DNA of 64,000 nt from Aphanomyces cochlioides (GCA_019828595.1 JAHQRK010000006.1:2728001-2792000), one strand, 5' to 3'. Shown: positions 44,960 through 55,640, numbered from the stretch's first letter. Made by a program: numbers and translations. Notes: a model not told the origin generated them from the sequence alone.

Positions 44960-45430
44960 ATTACCGTAAAATATATTTGCGTGTTGACTGAAGTACTCGA
45001 GCAGTTTGCTCTCACGCAGCATAGTTGTGTCACGGCAATAGCTCCCCAGAAATGAATGCAGAGTCTCAGAGAGCACGCGAGAGCTTGGATTTCGCATGTG
45101 GTAAATCGAAATTGTATGATGGCGTCGGCGTTGGATATTTGAGTTAGGCAGAAGCGTACGTCGGGTATAACAGGCCTATCGATAGAATGCACATACTTAA
45201 TGTAGTATATGTATGCCTGTATCCATTTCCGTTTGTTGTGGAGGGATAGCTTCCTTGTGAAGCGGGAGAAGGCGTATAGACACTCGATGTCCATGAGCAA
45301 ATGAATGGTACGACGAAAAGTCTTGTTTAACCGGATTACGGATAAGTAAACGGAAAGTGCAAATGCGAAATGTTAGTGCGAAATGGTCATTCGGTCGTGA
45401 TTTGTTCATTCCGATCAGACGACTCAACAG
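44960..45430. other. No gene seen
   Basis: Between the Harbinger element and the epimerase promoter block. Minus-strand open frames lack protein-like features. Confidence 0.35.
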
Positions 45431-45431
45431 A

Positions 45432-45456
45432 TTCATATCCGAGACCACGATACGAA
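45432..45456. promoter_or_regulatory. Inverted-repeat element upstream of epimerase copy 4
   Basis: TTCATATC-N9-GATACGAA (one mismatch from the consensus dyad), 88 nt before the ATG at 45544, preceded by GACGACTCAACAGA as at 12620. Confidence 0.5.
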
Positions 45457-45543
45457 ACATATTAGTTGCCAGCACATGCACGTACGAAACAATGCCATAT
45501 TCCTCTAGTCATTCGGTGATTATTCTGGAATTGACTTGAAAAC

Positions 45544-46478
45544 ATGAAGATCTTTGTGACTGGAGCGACGGGCTTTATTGGCTCAGTTGTGGTGCAAGAA
45601 CTCCTCCAAGCTGGACGTGATGTCACTGGCCTCGCAAGGTCGCAAGCATCTGCGGACGCTTTGATCAAGGCTGGAGCCAAAGTTCACAAGGGCAATCTCG
45701 AAAACTTGGATAGTTTGTGTGCTGGAGCGGCGAATACGGATGCTGTGATTTCAACCACGACTTCTCCAAGTACATGGACAATTGCGCTGCGGACGGTCGT
45801 GTCATCCGGGCGTTGGGCGAAAGCCTCGCGGGATCCAACCGTCTCTTGGTCGTCGCGTCTGGCATGGTTACCAAACCAAGCGATGATAGGACTCCTGATG
45901 AATCGGTTGGTGTAATTCCTGGTTCCCACCCTCGTGGAGAATCTGAAGTGGCCACCGAGGCGGTTGCTTCAACTGGACTCCGTGTCGTGATATTGCGACT
46001 TCCGCCTTCGGTCCACGGTGAAGGCGACAAAGCGTTCATCCCTCTCCTTATGTCTACCGCACGTGAAAAAGGAGTGGCTGCATACGTGGGGAATGGTGAA
46101 AACCGATGGTCTGCAGTGCATCGACTTGATGCTGCTGTGTTGTGCCGTTTGATCGTCGAGAGCGCAACTGAAAGTGGTCGAGTGCATGCTATTGCCGATG
46201 AGGGTGTGTCATTCCGTGAAATTGCAGAAACCATTGGAAAACGCCTCAACGTGCCTGTCGTGAGTAAGACGCCTGAAGAAGCTGATGGACATTTTGGTTG
46301 GTTTGGAGCCTTTGTTGCAATGGATTTTGCCAGAACGAGTGAATGGACACGAGAGAAGTATGGATGGAAACCCGTGCAACCATCTCTCCTTCAAGACATG
46401 GACAGTGGAGCCTACGTCCAGCAGCTATATGAGGTCGTTTTCTTGCATTCTATACCACATAATGAAAGTGTTTGCTGA
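45544..46478 (+). pseudogene. NAD-dependent epimerase-like gene, 10-bp deletion frameshift
   Basis: ATG at 45544; GATGFIGSVVVQEL Rossmann start. At about 45750 the sequence corresponding to ATTTATCTCGGATTC is shortened by 10 bp, so the frame is lost after DAVIS. From there the family continues in the frame of 45717-46478: FNHDFSKYMDN, LRLPPSVHGEGDK, NRWSAVHRLDAAVL, HFGWFGAF. It ends beyond the usual terminus with an unrelated tail (QQLYEVVFLHSIPHNESVC). Only the N-terminal ~70 residues are translatable as such. Confidence 0.85.
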
Positions 46479-46479
46479 G

Positions 46480-46750
46480 CCTTTATCGACTAATCTTGTG
46501 GGACACTGAGGATGTCATAACTCCTAGTTGAGGCGCATCTTCATTCGAATATTGTACTACACAGTTTGGTGCGAGTCCAAAGTCGAATATCGCATGCACC
46601 ACCACCAATCTTCTCTCTTCTCAGTCATGAACGGGTCGTTCAAGGGCCACACGTTCTCGAGACACTGACGAGTGTATTTTTTTATCATATACAAAGCTAC
46701 GTTGGCGACAAATGCATGTTGTACCATGGTTAGCTGCAACCATTCGTGAA
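46480..46750. other. No gene; inverted-duplication arm
   Basis: From about 46620 the sequence is the reverse complement of 52320-52470 (AACGGGTCGTTCAAGGGCCA), the 3' flank of the small secreted peptide gene. Confidence 0.5.
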
Positions 46751-46999
46751 TTAGCCTTGCTTGCGCTTCGCCACTCGTTCAGCTCGCTTACGGTCGCGAT
46801 TGAGCCACCACGTGGCCGCACGCTGGACAACATCAGGCTTTCGGACTTGGACAGGTCGGTTTTGTTCGACGACCAAGTCGACATAAGCTCCAAATCCACG
46901 TTTAGGTCGTTGCCGTGGGCTGCTAGGAGGGGTGTTGGCTTGCGTGAAGACCATGCTCAAGAGAAGAAGACAGGCAAGGAAGAGAAGAGTGGATCGCAT
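46751..46999 (-). CDS. Small secreted cationic peptide, family A copy 1
   Basis: 82 residues. Signal peptide MRSTLLFLACLLLLSMVFTQ, cut probable after the Gln-Ala, then TPPSSPRQRPKRGFGAYVDL and a basic C-terminus rich in Arg and Lys (WWLNRDRKRAERVAKRKQG). No cysteines. The mature peptide is strongly cationic, and PKRGFGAYVDL is shared by all three copies. Function unknown; an extracellular or host-directed role is speculation. Start chosen at the ATG that opens the leader. Confidence 0.7.
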   Translation of the reverse strand: MRSTLLFLACLLLLSMVFTQANTPPSSPRQRPKRGFGAYVDLVVEQNRPVQVRKPDVVQRAATWWLNRDRKRAERVAKRKQG

Positions 47000-47609
47000 T
47001 GCGGACGCTTGAGGGTAAATTTTGCAATGAACAGCTTTGCGGATCAAGTGCCGCTGCACAATCCGCAGGCAAGGTTCATCAGACGGGCGATGTAAGTCAT
47101 GCTTGAGAAACTCATGGCCTGATTTCTGGTACTGGAATTTGTCGTTTTACGGTGAAGTTCTGGAATGCTCGTGGAAATTAATGCGGCGAGACGTTTGCTT
47201 TCCTGACAGCGTTTTGACGAAGCAATCTCAGCATGTTTTGCACTTGGGATCGCAGGAATTCGCAAAGATCATGGTGTTCAAAGCAAAGATCAATTCTGTC
47301 CGTGGAAAATGCACAATCAGCAGTGCAAGTACTGTGTAGTCTCATACATCGTTACTTGCGTTATGTCAGTTGCCTTTGGACGAAAATAGGTGAACGTAAC
47401 ATCGCATGGACTTTGCACAGAGGTTGCCTTCGATTTAACACGTCCACAGCACCGATACATCTTTATCCCTTGTTTACGTTCATCTCGTGGTAACTTGCAG
47501 ATGGCAATGCCAAACTTGTGGTGATTACAGCTACAAAAAATTGATGTCAAAGGAAGCCCAGGCTGACTTGTGTATGTCCGCATTTTGTTTGTAATGCCAA
47601 ATCCGATTA

Positions 47610-49249
47610 CTGTACGTTCTCTAATAAGACACCACTCTCTATTAGTACGCCACACTCAGTACCACTGTACTCTTTAATTTTATACCTCTTAACTCTTCTA
47701 TTCAACATAATATAAATTTATACGTGAAAAGTGAAGACACGTATGCTTCATTCATTCAACATACTCATCAATGACAAGCAAGTCGTCAAAGTTTTCAACA
47801 ATGTTGTCGACGGCATGGTCATCTTCACTTGACTCCTTTGTCTCTTCATCAGAGTAGATTTGCTGCAGTCGGCGACTGAATTCATCGCCGTATTTGTCGT
47901 GTCGAGCAAGTGAAAGCTCGTCGTTGTTTCCAACAACACATCGAACAAAGCTCTTCTCCACAATTGTCTTGTCAACTTGGTTCCAGGCTGCTTTTATCCA
48001 TTCACCATAGACCTCAATTGGAGGTGCTTTGACATGATTTCCAGACGTGTATTCAAAAGGACCATGACGCTTCCACGCATCAATTTCACAAGCAAGGGCT
48101 GACTTGACAGACTTAAACCAGCTAAAATCTGCTGGCTGTAAAAAGCCAGTCATTCCACCAGGTATCACTAGCGTCAAAATATTGTTAGCATGCAAAAAGA
48201 TTTCACCATTTGGCTGATGTGGCTTCTAGCGCTGTCAAAAATCAAAAGTAATGGCCGCGGATGAAAAGCAAATTCATACTTGATATACGCAATGAATGCG
48301 TTTGAGTTCATCCAGGAAATTTTCGTGGTCAAGAGAACCATGCCGTTCTCCTGACGTATACTCGTTTCGTCGTCTCGCGATCGCAACAAGAGACAAGGCT
48401 TGCGCTTGACGCCATCAGCACTTGCCGCCATGAGGGCAGTGATTCGAATCTTTTCCAATCCAAAAGATTTAATTGGTACATCCAAAGCACCACGTAGCTC
48501 AATCGTCTTTTGCTTGGAGTGATCGAAAAAGATCGCTGTTTCGTCCAAGTTGTAGATGCATGACATTGGAATATCATACGTTGAGATAAGCAAACGAGCT
48601 TGCTGGATAAAGTTCAGCCCACGTTCGATAACTTGGTCATCCGATAGGATCGGCTTACGGGTTTCTTGTCGCAGCACAAGATCGTGCCGTGAAAAGAAAC
48701 GCGTAAGCTATCCCGTCGAGCAACCAAGATTGATGTCCAATTCTTCAGCCAAGTCGGTTGCCCAGTTAATGATCATGGATCGCGCGACTCGATAGCCTTC
48801 GATTCGGTTGAATAATATCCTCTCAAAGATGATTGAATCATGTTCCTCGCTTGTCAATGGACGGCCGCCGCCTGAAAGTCGCTTGGCGCTTGGGTTTGTC
48901 ACCATCAAGTCCCGTAGTTGAGGTTCTTGGTTCATCCATCCACGAATAACGAATAGACGATCGAGTGGCACCGAATCGTCTTGCAGCTGCACTTTTGCCG
49001 TGCAGCTTAGCATAATCAACGGCTTCAAGCTTCTTCTTGGTTGTGAATGACTTCACCATTCACTTGATTGATAGACTGGCTTCTGGACAATGGCTGGCTT
49101 TGAACTGCTCAAGAGACTTTATTTCTCTCATAGTTTATATTTGCCTCAATACTGTTAGTATGTATTTATAAAGGTTATCTAATAAAACGCCACAGTCGAC
49201 ATGGCGTACTAAGTTACTACGCCATGGAGTGTAAATAGAGAATATACAG
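47610..49249 (-). mobile_element. pogo-like DNA transposon, 1.64 kb
   Basis: Ends CTGTACGTTCTCTA at 47610 and its complement TAGAGAATATACAG ending at 49249; TA on each side (47608-47609, 49250-49251). The interior holds a DDE_1 (Jerky/CENP-B/pogo type) transposase. A related locus at about 51655 shows the same flanks without the element. Confidence 0.75.
47752..49059 (-). pseudogene. pogo/Jerky-type DDE_1 transposase, frameshifted
   Basis: The start MVKSFTTKKKLEAVDYAKLH (49059) is the CENP-B-type N-terminal HTH. Then YNLDETAIFFDHSKQ (first Asp), LLLIFDSARSHISQMVKSF (second Asp), and VIPGGMTGFLQPADFSWFKS (region of the third acidic residue) in frames broken near 48700-48900 and 48190. It ends in an acidic tail at 47752. 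Several frameshifts; probably defective. Confidence 0.8.
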
Positions 49250-49778
49250 TACTCTTGCAGAAAAACGTATGAAAGGTCTTCAAGGACAAGTTGGTCGACA
49301 TAGAATCTGGCAGCTTTTGCTGGCCGCGGGATATCGCGTGGTTTGATGGACTTCTGCGTTAGTCAACTGCAATGCTTGTTTACACTGCTTGGTTGATTAT
49401 AGCATGAAAATCAACTTTCACACTGCACAAAGAAAACACTCCTGAAACGCTTGGGCGGATGCATCTAACATGGCGTGACTATGTCAGTGAAGACATTTTC
49501 TCTGTCGTTTGATTGTTCTTCGTGCATTTGACATGAAGGTTCGGAAAATGAATGGAAGTTGCGTACCAAAAAATTCCAGTGGCATAAATGGCCTCAGCTG
49601 ACGCTCTCAATTGTGCAAGGTCAATCAATTCACAGTTAGCTCTGCCAAGACGTAAAGGAAATAGAAGCAATTTGCCAATGTTCCTACGTCAAGCCATACC
49701 ACGCGACAAAATTTCGTCCATTTTGACTTCAGCTCGGTGAAATTTCAAATCATGTCATGTTGATTCGATTACATGTTC
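49250..49778. other. No gene; shared with 50986-51410 in inverted order
   Basis: The minus-strand segment with IDLAQLRASAEA resembles TDLAQLRTSTEA at ~51310, so this is part of the inverted duplication downstream of the Gly/Tyr-rich genes. Confidence 0.4.
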
Positions 49779-50207
49779 CTAATAGATACCACCTCCATAT
49801 CCACCATCAAAGCGTCCAACGCCACGACCGCCAGCGTAGTTTCCATATCCCCCGCCGCGGCCAGAACTGCCTAAACCGCTGCCATAATTGCCGTATCCCC
49901 CGTCATAATGTCCATACTGGTTTCCGCTTGGTCCATATTGTCCATAACGTCCGTAGCCCGCCGATTCTTGACGAGGCGGCCCGTACGCATCGTGACCGTA
50001 GTTCGGAGCGTAGTAGTTGTCTCGTTGTCCATGGTAGTCTTGTTTCGGTGAGTGGCCTTCATCTTTCTTCAACTCTTGAGGGGTTGAAAATGCTGCCGCG
50101 GTGGTGTCGACTGGTGGATTGGTCACCGTGGTTGAAACACTGTCAGCTCGCACGTTTATCAAAAGAATCATCGTCGTCGCAACAATCTTGAGAGCAGTGG
50201 TAATCAT
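49779..50207 (-). CDS. Secreted Gly/Tyr-rich protein, family member 7
   Basis: 142 residues. Leader MITTALKIVATTMILLINVR; then VTNPPVDTT, YYAPNYGHDAYGPPRQES, GHYDGGYGNYGSG and the tail GRFDGGYGGGIY. It stands head to head with member 8, 346 nt apart, so the space between may be a shared promoter. Start at ATG 50207; upstream the frame opens only with TTG. Confidence 0.75.
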   Translation of the reverse strand: MITTALKIVATTMILLINVRADSVSTTVTNPPVDTTAAAFSTPQELKKDEGHSPKQDYHGQRDNYYAPNYGHDAYGPPRQESAGYGRYGQYGPSGNQYGHYDGGYGNYGSGLGSSGRGGGYGNYAGGRGVGRFDGGYGGGIY

Positions 50208-50553
50208 GTCGAATGCGCAGAGCAAAAGCAAGAATGGATCCTGGATAAGACCAAACAATTATTCAACTATGGATCTTCGCCGACTAATTTATGCATGTCC
50301 TGTCCAGTGTGACTGAATCAACCTCTTATAAACGCAATGTACTCTAATCTAATGTCAGCAGAGGCATAACTGCAACTTCCTTTGATATTCTGGAATCGAA
50401 AGGCAGTCCAGACAAGACAAAATAAACAAGCCATAGTAGGTTTTCATTGTTAAGAATTGACTGTCAGTACTTGCATAAACTGGACGTCGAATGCACACGG
50501 TGCTTGGATTTCACGTCGACGATTCATTCTGTGATTTGCTCTGCGCATTCGAA

Positions 50554-50985
50554 ATGATTACCACTGTTCTCAAGATTGTTGCGACAACGGTGGTTCTTCT
50601 GGTAAACGTGCAAGCTGACAGTCTTTCGACGACTGTTGCCAATCCGCCAGTCGACACAAGCACGGCAGCATTCTCACCCCCTCAAGAGTCAAAGCCTGAT
50701 GAAGGCCACTCCGTGAAAGAAGGCAACTACCCTGCTCCAATCTATGGCTATGATGCGTACGGACCTCCTCGTCAAGAATCGGTGGGCTACGGACATTATG
50801 GACAATATGGACCCAACGGGGGCGAATATGGAAGTTTTGGCGGTGGATATGGCAACTACGGTGGGGGATATGGTGGAAGTGGATTTGGCAGCTATGGTCG
50901 CGGTGTTGGCGGGGGATATGCAAATTACGTTGGCGGTCGTGGCATTGGACGCTATGGTGGTGGAAATGGAGGTGGTTTCTATTAG
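50554..50985 (+). CDS. Secreted Gly/Tyr-rich protein, family member 8
   Basis: 143 residues from the ATG before the leader MITTVLKIVATTVVLLVNVQ; an ATG at 50491 is also in frame. Mature part: VANPPVDTSTAAF, PIYGYDAYGPPRQES, GGGYGNYGGG repeats, tail GRYGGGNGGGFY. Divergent partner of member 7. Confidence 0.75.
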   Translation: MITTVLKIVATTVVLLVNVQADSLSTTVANPPVDTSTAAFSPPQESKPDEGHSVKEGNYPAPIYGYDAYGPPRQESVGYGHYGQYGPNGGEYGSFGGGYGNYGGGYGGSGFGSYGRGVGGGYANYVGGRGIGRYGGGNGGGFY

Positions 50986-51720
50986 AAACATGTAATCGAA
51001 TCAACACGACATGATCTGTTAAATTCACCTGAAAATGGACTATTTTTTGTCGTGGGGTTTGGCTTGACGTAGGAAAATTGACAGATTGCGTCTACCTCCA
51101 GCATGATGCCTGCCATGAGAAGATATGCATTGCCTCACGAAGTTGCCGCCTAGTGAAATGAATGTGTGCCAAACCATCCAAAAGAAGGCCATGCAAGAGG
51201 TTGGCATGAAAAGATGCATGACATTTCGTCAGATCATTTTATCGTTGATTGCTCATGTGATCTTGCCGTCTTCCCCTTCACGATTCCGCCGAGCCGTCTA
51301 TGAATGGACTGACCTCGCTCAATTGAGAACGTCAACTGAGGCCAAGAATACCCTGGAATTTGGATGGGCCTCGAATCATTTACTGCACCATTGTCAAATA
51401 CACTAAGAACACTAAAAAAACGCAACTTTGTTGACCAACATATCGTTGAAGACCTCTCCTTGGCTTTGGACGAAAATGAATGTAACATCGCATTGACTTT
51501 GCAAAGAGCTGCACTTCGATATATACGACTTCACGGCTATGAATTTAAGTTCGCGTGCATCTCGTGGTAACTTGCAGATTCCAATGCCAAATATGTGGTG
51601 ATGACTGCTATAAAAGGAAAGTCCAGGCTGACTTGCGTATGTCCGCATTTTGTTTGTAATGTCAGATGACTCTTGTAGCATGACGTGGGAAGGTATAGGC
51701 TGACATAACGCAAGTAACGA
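50986..51720. other. No gene; duplicated flank with an internally inverted block
   Basis: The block ~51460-51690 repeats 47380-47607 in direct orientation (TTTGGACGAAAAT, GTCCGCATTTTGTTTGTAAT), while the sequences on either side are inverted, so a small inversion happened inside one arm. Confidence 0.5.
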
Positions 51721-52069
51721 CGTATGAGACTACACAGTACTTGCACTGCTGATTGTGCATTTTCCACGGACAGAATTGATCTTTGCTTTGAACACCATGA
51801 TCTTAGCGAATTCCTGCGATCCCAAGTGCAAAACATGCTGAGATTGCTTCGTCAAAACGCTGTCAGGAAAGCAAACGTCTCGCCGCATTAATTTCCACGA
51901 GCATTCCAGAACTTCACCGTAAAACGACAAATTCCAGTACCAGAAATCAGGCCATGAGTTTCTCAAGCATGACTTACATCGCCCGTCTGATGAACCTTGC
52001 CTGCGGATTGTGCAGCGGCACTTGATCCGCAAAGCTGTTCATTGCAAAATTTACCCTCAAGCGTCCGCA

Positions 52070-52318
52070 ATGCGATCCACTCTTCTCTTCCTTGCCTGTC
52101 TTCTTCTCTTGAGCATGGTCTTCACGCAAGCCAACACCCCTCCTAGCAGCCCACGGCAACGACCTAAACGTGGATTTGGAGCTTATGTCGACTTGGCCGT
52201 CGAACAAAACCGACCTGTCCCAGTCCGAAAGCCTGATGTTGTCCAGCGTGCGGCCACGTGGTGGCTCAATCGCGACCGTAAGCGAGCTGAACGAGTGGCG
52301 AAGCGCAAGCAAGGCTAA
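52070..52318 (+). CDS. Small secreted cationic peptide, family A copy 2
   Basis: 82 residues, same as the peptide at 46751-46999 except two changes (Val to Ala and Gln to Pro around VDLAVEQNRPVPVRK). Leader MRSTLLFLACLLLLSMVFTQ. It lies in the opposite arm of the inverted duplication. Confidence 0.7.
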   Translation: MRSTLLFLACLLLLSMVFTQANTPPSSPRQRPKRGFGAYVDLAVEQNRPVPVRKPDVVQRAATWWLNRDRKRAERVAKRKQG

Positions 52319-52319
52319 T

Positions 52320-53790
52320 TCACGAATGGTTGCAGCTAACCATGGTACAACATGCATTTGTCGCCAACGTAGCTTTGTATATGATGAAAAAATACACTCG
52401 TCAGTGTCTCGAGAACGTGTGGCCCTTGAACGACCCGTTCGTGATTGAGATTGCAACTGAATGCACTCTCAACATGCAGTGCGTCAAACTTATCGCAATT
52501 CTTTCTGCAGGTGTTACACGGAAGTTGCTGAATTTGTTTCCTGTTTGTGATTGACCGACTGAGATTTGAATCGAAGATGGAAAATTGGCGCAAGAAAGAC
52601 ACGATATGTTGGGTCATTCCACGTAAATCAGAGCTTTCTTTGGAACCCAAGCGCTGTAGACTTTGGGTATTGAATATATGTTGTTTTCTGCTCTTAGTCT
52701 TTGTGGCTGCCCGGTGCAATCTCATGATTTTCAGGAAACGAGTAATGACGTAAAATTTATGGTCTACTTTGAAAAGTCTCCATCCGAGTCGAAGCCGCGG
52801 GGGCAGGTTTGCAGCCAAACAGGATGCATCCTCAGCTAGGATGAACTTGGATGTGTTACAAGCACAAATTAATACGAGCCGCTCAAAGTAGGACCGTGAG
52901 ATTGTAATGTACTGTGAACTACAGTATTGATTGCTAAGTTTCACGTCAAGAGACGACAAAGTAACCACGGACTATAGGACATGCAGCGTAATTGACCGAC
53001 GCTGTGACTTTCCTAAATTTGCATCCTATATGGGTAAGCACGGCCGCCTGAAAATACATCACAAGCAACAACTCCAGATCACAATGGACAGAAAAGGGCT
53101 ACGCAACCATAGCATGTTAGGCTTCCTTGGTCATTTATTGAGTGAACTTGCAAATGCCGCCTCGACCAGGAAGGTTAATGATATTGTACAATCAGCGAAT
53201 ACATATGGAGCTCACAATTCGCACGTGTGTTGGTGAGCCATAGACTCTTCCTACGATAAAGATGGGATGTTCTATGTCATGGAGGTGTCTTGTTATAAGA
53301 GCATCCACAGCAGACGATAATGAACGGTGTGTAAAGTCAGAGCTGGATTACGTGCTCTCGTCAGAGTCGCAAGAAATCGTCACGAGAAATGCTCCACAAG
53401 GCCAAGAATTTATCATGAAGTAGCACTCAACACCCAAGAATTTTGCTGCTCGATTGACACATGTTGTGGTTGAAATTGGATGGATATCCTCACTCGATTC
53501 ACAACAATGGTCTGAAATTAAAGGTTCATCGAAGAGGACAGTATCTTGTAATATGTGGTCATAGCCATGGCCACGGCGGCGTTTCCCCACATAAATGGGA
53601 GGAATGCAGTTTGCTTATTGCTTTTTGGATCCACAATATGGTCTGGAATGCACACTGTAGAATGTGAAAGTACCGCATCGTTGCAAATCGGGAGGTGACT
53701 CTCATTGTCCCAGCACTGTGCTTCGTTGATCTTGAAGTGCGGATTGTACGGCAGTTCCAAACCAACAAGTCTCCTCACTCTTCAATTTGC
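52320..53790. other. No recognisable gene
   Basis: Holds a 210-codon minus-strand frame (52336-52968) with a CxxC-like CNTCRKNC and a minus-strand frame 53518-53778 starting MRRLVGLELPYNPHFKI that could be the first exon of a gene reading left, divergent from the peptide gene at 53806. Neither has a recognisable domain, so I list no CDS. Confidence 0.3.
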
Positions 53791-53805
53791 TCTGAAGCGT
53801 TTCCC

Positions 53806-54057
53806 ATGCGAGCCCATCTAATCTTCCTCGCCCTCCTCGTCGTTTTGAGTGTTGTCTTCACCCAAGCCAACACCCCGCCAGGCAGCCCCCGCAGCCCCAA
53901 ACGCCGCGGATTTGGTGCGTACGTCGATTTGACTTCGATTTCTGGACCAAATACTCCCCCTGTTGCCCCTGATAGAAATGGTCTTATTCGCCGCGGAATC
54001 ACGAGATGGATCAATCGTGGCAAGGACAGAGCCGCGAAGAAGGGGAAGCTCATCTAA
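53806..54057 (+). CDS. Small secreted cationic peptide, family A copy 3 (diverged)
   Basis: 83 residues. Leader MRAHLIFLALLVVLSVVFTQ, then TPPGSPRSPKRRGFGAYVDL, a diverged middle, and a basic tail ITRWINRGKDRAAKKGKL. Conserved relative to copies 1 and 2: the leader, the TPPxSPR motif, RGFGAYVDL, and a basic amphipathic C-terminus with Trp. Conservation of motif against diverged spacers suggests selection. Confidence 0.7.
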   Translation: MRAHLIFLALLVVLSVVFTQANTPPGSPRSPKRRGFGAYVDLTSISGPNTPPVAPDRNGLIRRGITRWINRGKDRAAKKGKLI

Positions 54058-54800
54058 AGCCTGCCAACATGATTGAGGGTGCCCTAGTCGTAGCTTGTCG
54101 TGTAATGCCGTAACGACTCGTCGCCTTGCTATCAATTCATCGTTGAGGAAAAGAAACACCGTCAGTCTCTGTCTAGCTTGAGCATGTTGAAAACAGCCCA
54201 AGCAAAAGGCAATCAATACCCAAGATGGGTGAAGGTGGTCGGAGCCGACATGGACCATCAATATTCTCTGAACCGGCGTGAGGATGTTCACTTCGCTTTC
54301 ATGACATGCATGCGATTTCTCGGATCTCTAGCACAAGTGCTGCATCGCGTTGCTCCTTTGAATCGAAACAAAGTGGAGCGTAGCATCGCGCAGACAACTC
54401 GACCCGTCCATAGACTCTCTTGCATTTTTTGGGTTATGCTTGTTAGGGCAACTTCGCTGGGAAACGAGACAGTCCTTCCACGACAACATGTCAAAGTGAA
54501 AGAGAGGGGCTTCGCTGTCGGCAAACGTCCATCGCTTGTGCCAGTATGTTCGTTCCTTGTGGCAAGAAGGATCTTAGCTGGAGAGCGTTAACTTGGAACA
54601 CCTCGTGCTAGATTCTCCTCTCGGATGAACTCTAGAACTACAACTGCGAAGCCATCTTGACCACTAACTTAATAGCGAGTTGTTTTCTCCGAGTGGACCC
54701 ATTCCTTTGGCTCACCGTCAGGCAAAACGCAAATCACATAAAGCACCATCGACCTCACCAAAAATGCTGTGGATTGTAGCCTATTCGTACGGAGCCGCAT
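54058..54800. other. No convincing gene
   Basis: A 137-codon plus-strand frame (54178-54591) starting MLKTAQAKGNQYPRWVKVVG has no recognisable features. The last part borders the epimerase fragment. Confidence 0.3.
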
Positions 54801-54809
54801 CGGGCTTTG

Positions 54810-55259
54810 ACATGGAGCAGCATCACTGTCGTCTGTGCTTGTTATTGCCGACATCTTCTTGAGAGGCACACAGAGCGCTTTTTTGCCGTCCGTTGTCGAC
54901 ATTGCTCGCACCAAAGGTGTTTCAGTATAGGCAAGAACTGTTGGTCGCCCGTTCACCGCTTAGACGTGGCTGTTTTGTATCACCTAATTGTGGAGAAGGC
55001 CACGGAGAGTGGTCGAGCGCATGCTGTCGCTGACGAAGGCGTTCCATTTCGTGAAATCGCTGAAGATATTGGAAAGCGACTCAAGGTGCCCGTCATGAGC
55101 AAAACGCCGGATGAATCGGACGAGCACTTTGGTTGGTTGGCACATTTTGTGCGTGAGAATAGAGCGAGGTCAAGTCTGTGGACGCGAGAAAAGTACAACT
55201 GGAAACCAGTGCGAGCAAGCCTTCTGGATGATCTCGACAGTGAAGTGTATTTCCCTTGA
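54810..55259 (+). pseudogene. NAD-dependent epimerase-like C-terminal fragment
   Basis: From about 54950: SPVHRLDVAVLYHLIVEKAT, VADEGVPFREIAEDIGKRLK, HFGWLAHF, then WTREKYNWKPVRASLLDDLD and EVYFP with TGA at 55259, the family's C-terminal ~110 residues. The preceding ~130 nt resemble the upstream part (FLPSVVDIARTKGVSV) but contain stops, and the Rossmann half is missing. The fifth and most decayed copy. Confidence 0.75.
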
Positions 55260-55299
55260 ATAATTTCATACAGTAAGATAATGTCCAAAGTATAAGCTG

Positions 55300-55640
55300 T
55301 TAAAGGTACTTTGGGCACTTCCATTAGACCTTTAACAACGAGCAGCACTCGAGGGCCATCCACCCTTATCAGATGATGTAATTCAACTAACAACGAGAAG
55401 CACTCACAATCAACATCATTAGCTAATAGACTAAACAGACCTTTCTAACAACGAGAAGCACTCTTAAACGTCAGCCTGTAGCTATTAGATGAAACACATT
55501 ACTTCACTCCAGAGCTAATAGACAGCCGAATTTACTCACTGAGAGACAACACACTAAAGACGACACACGACAGAGCGACTCAAGCGAAATGCTCACCCCT
55601 CAGAGCATTTTGCATCAAAGGTATATCGGGCACTGACGCG
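55300..55640. repeat. Short spaced repeats at the left edge of the viral element
   Basis: TAACAACGAG(A/C)AGCACTC occurs at 55333, 55388 and 55446 (spacing 55 and 58 bp). AAGGTACTTTGGGCACTT (55303) and AAGGTATATCGGGCACTG (55618) bracket the array. They may be part of the left terminal region of the Polinton-like element, but no matching right end is in the window. Confidence 0.5.

Noticed and set aside
52336..52968. 210-codon minus-strand ORF
   Set aside because: No recognisable domain, irregular composition, and it overlaps the duplicated flank of the peptide gene; not listed as a gene.
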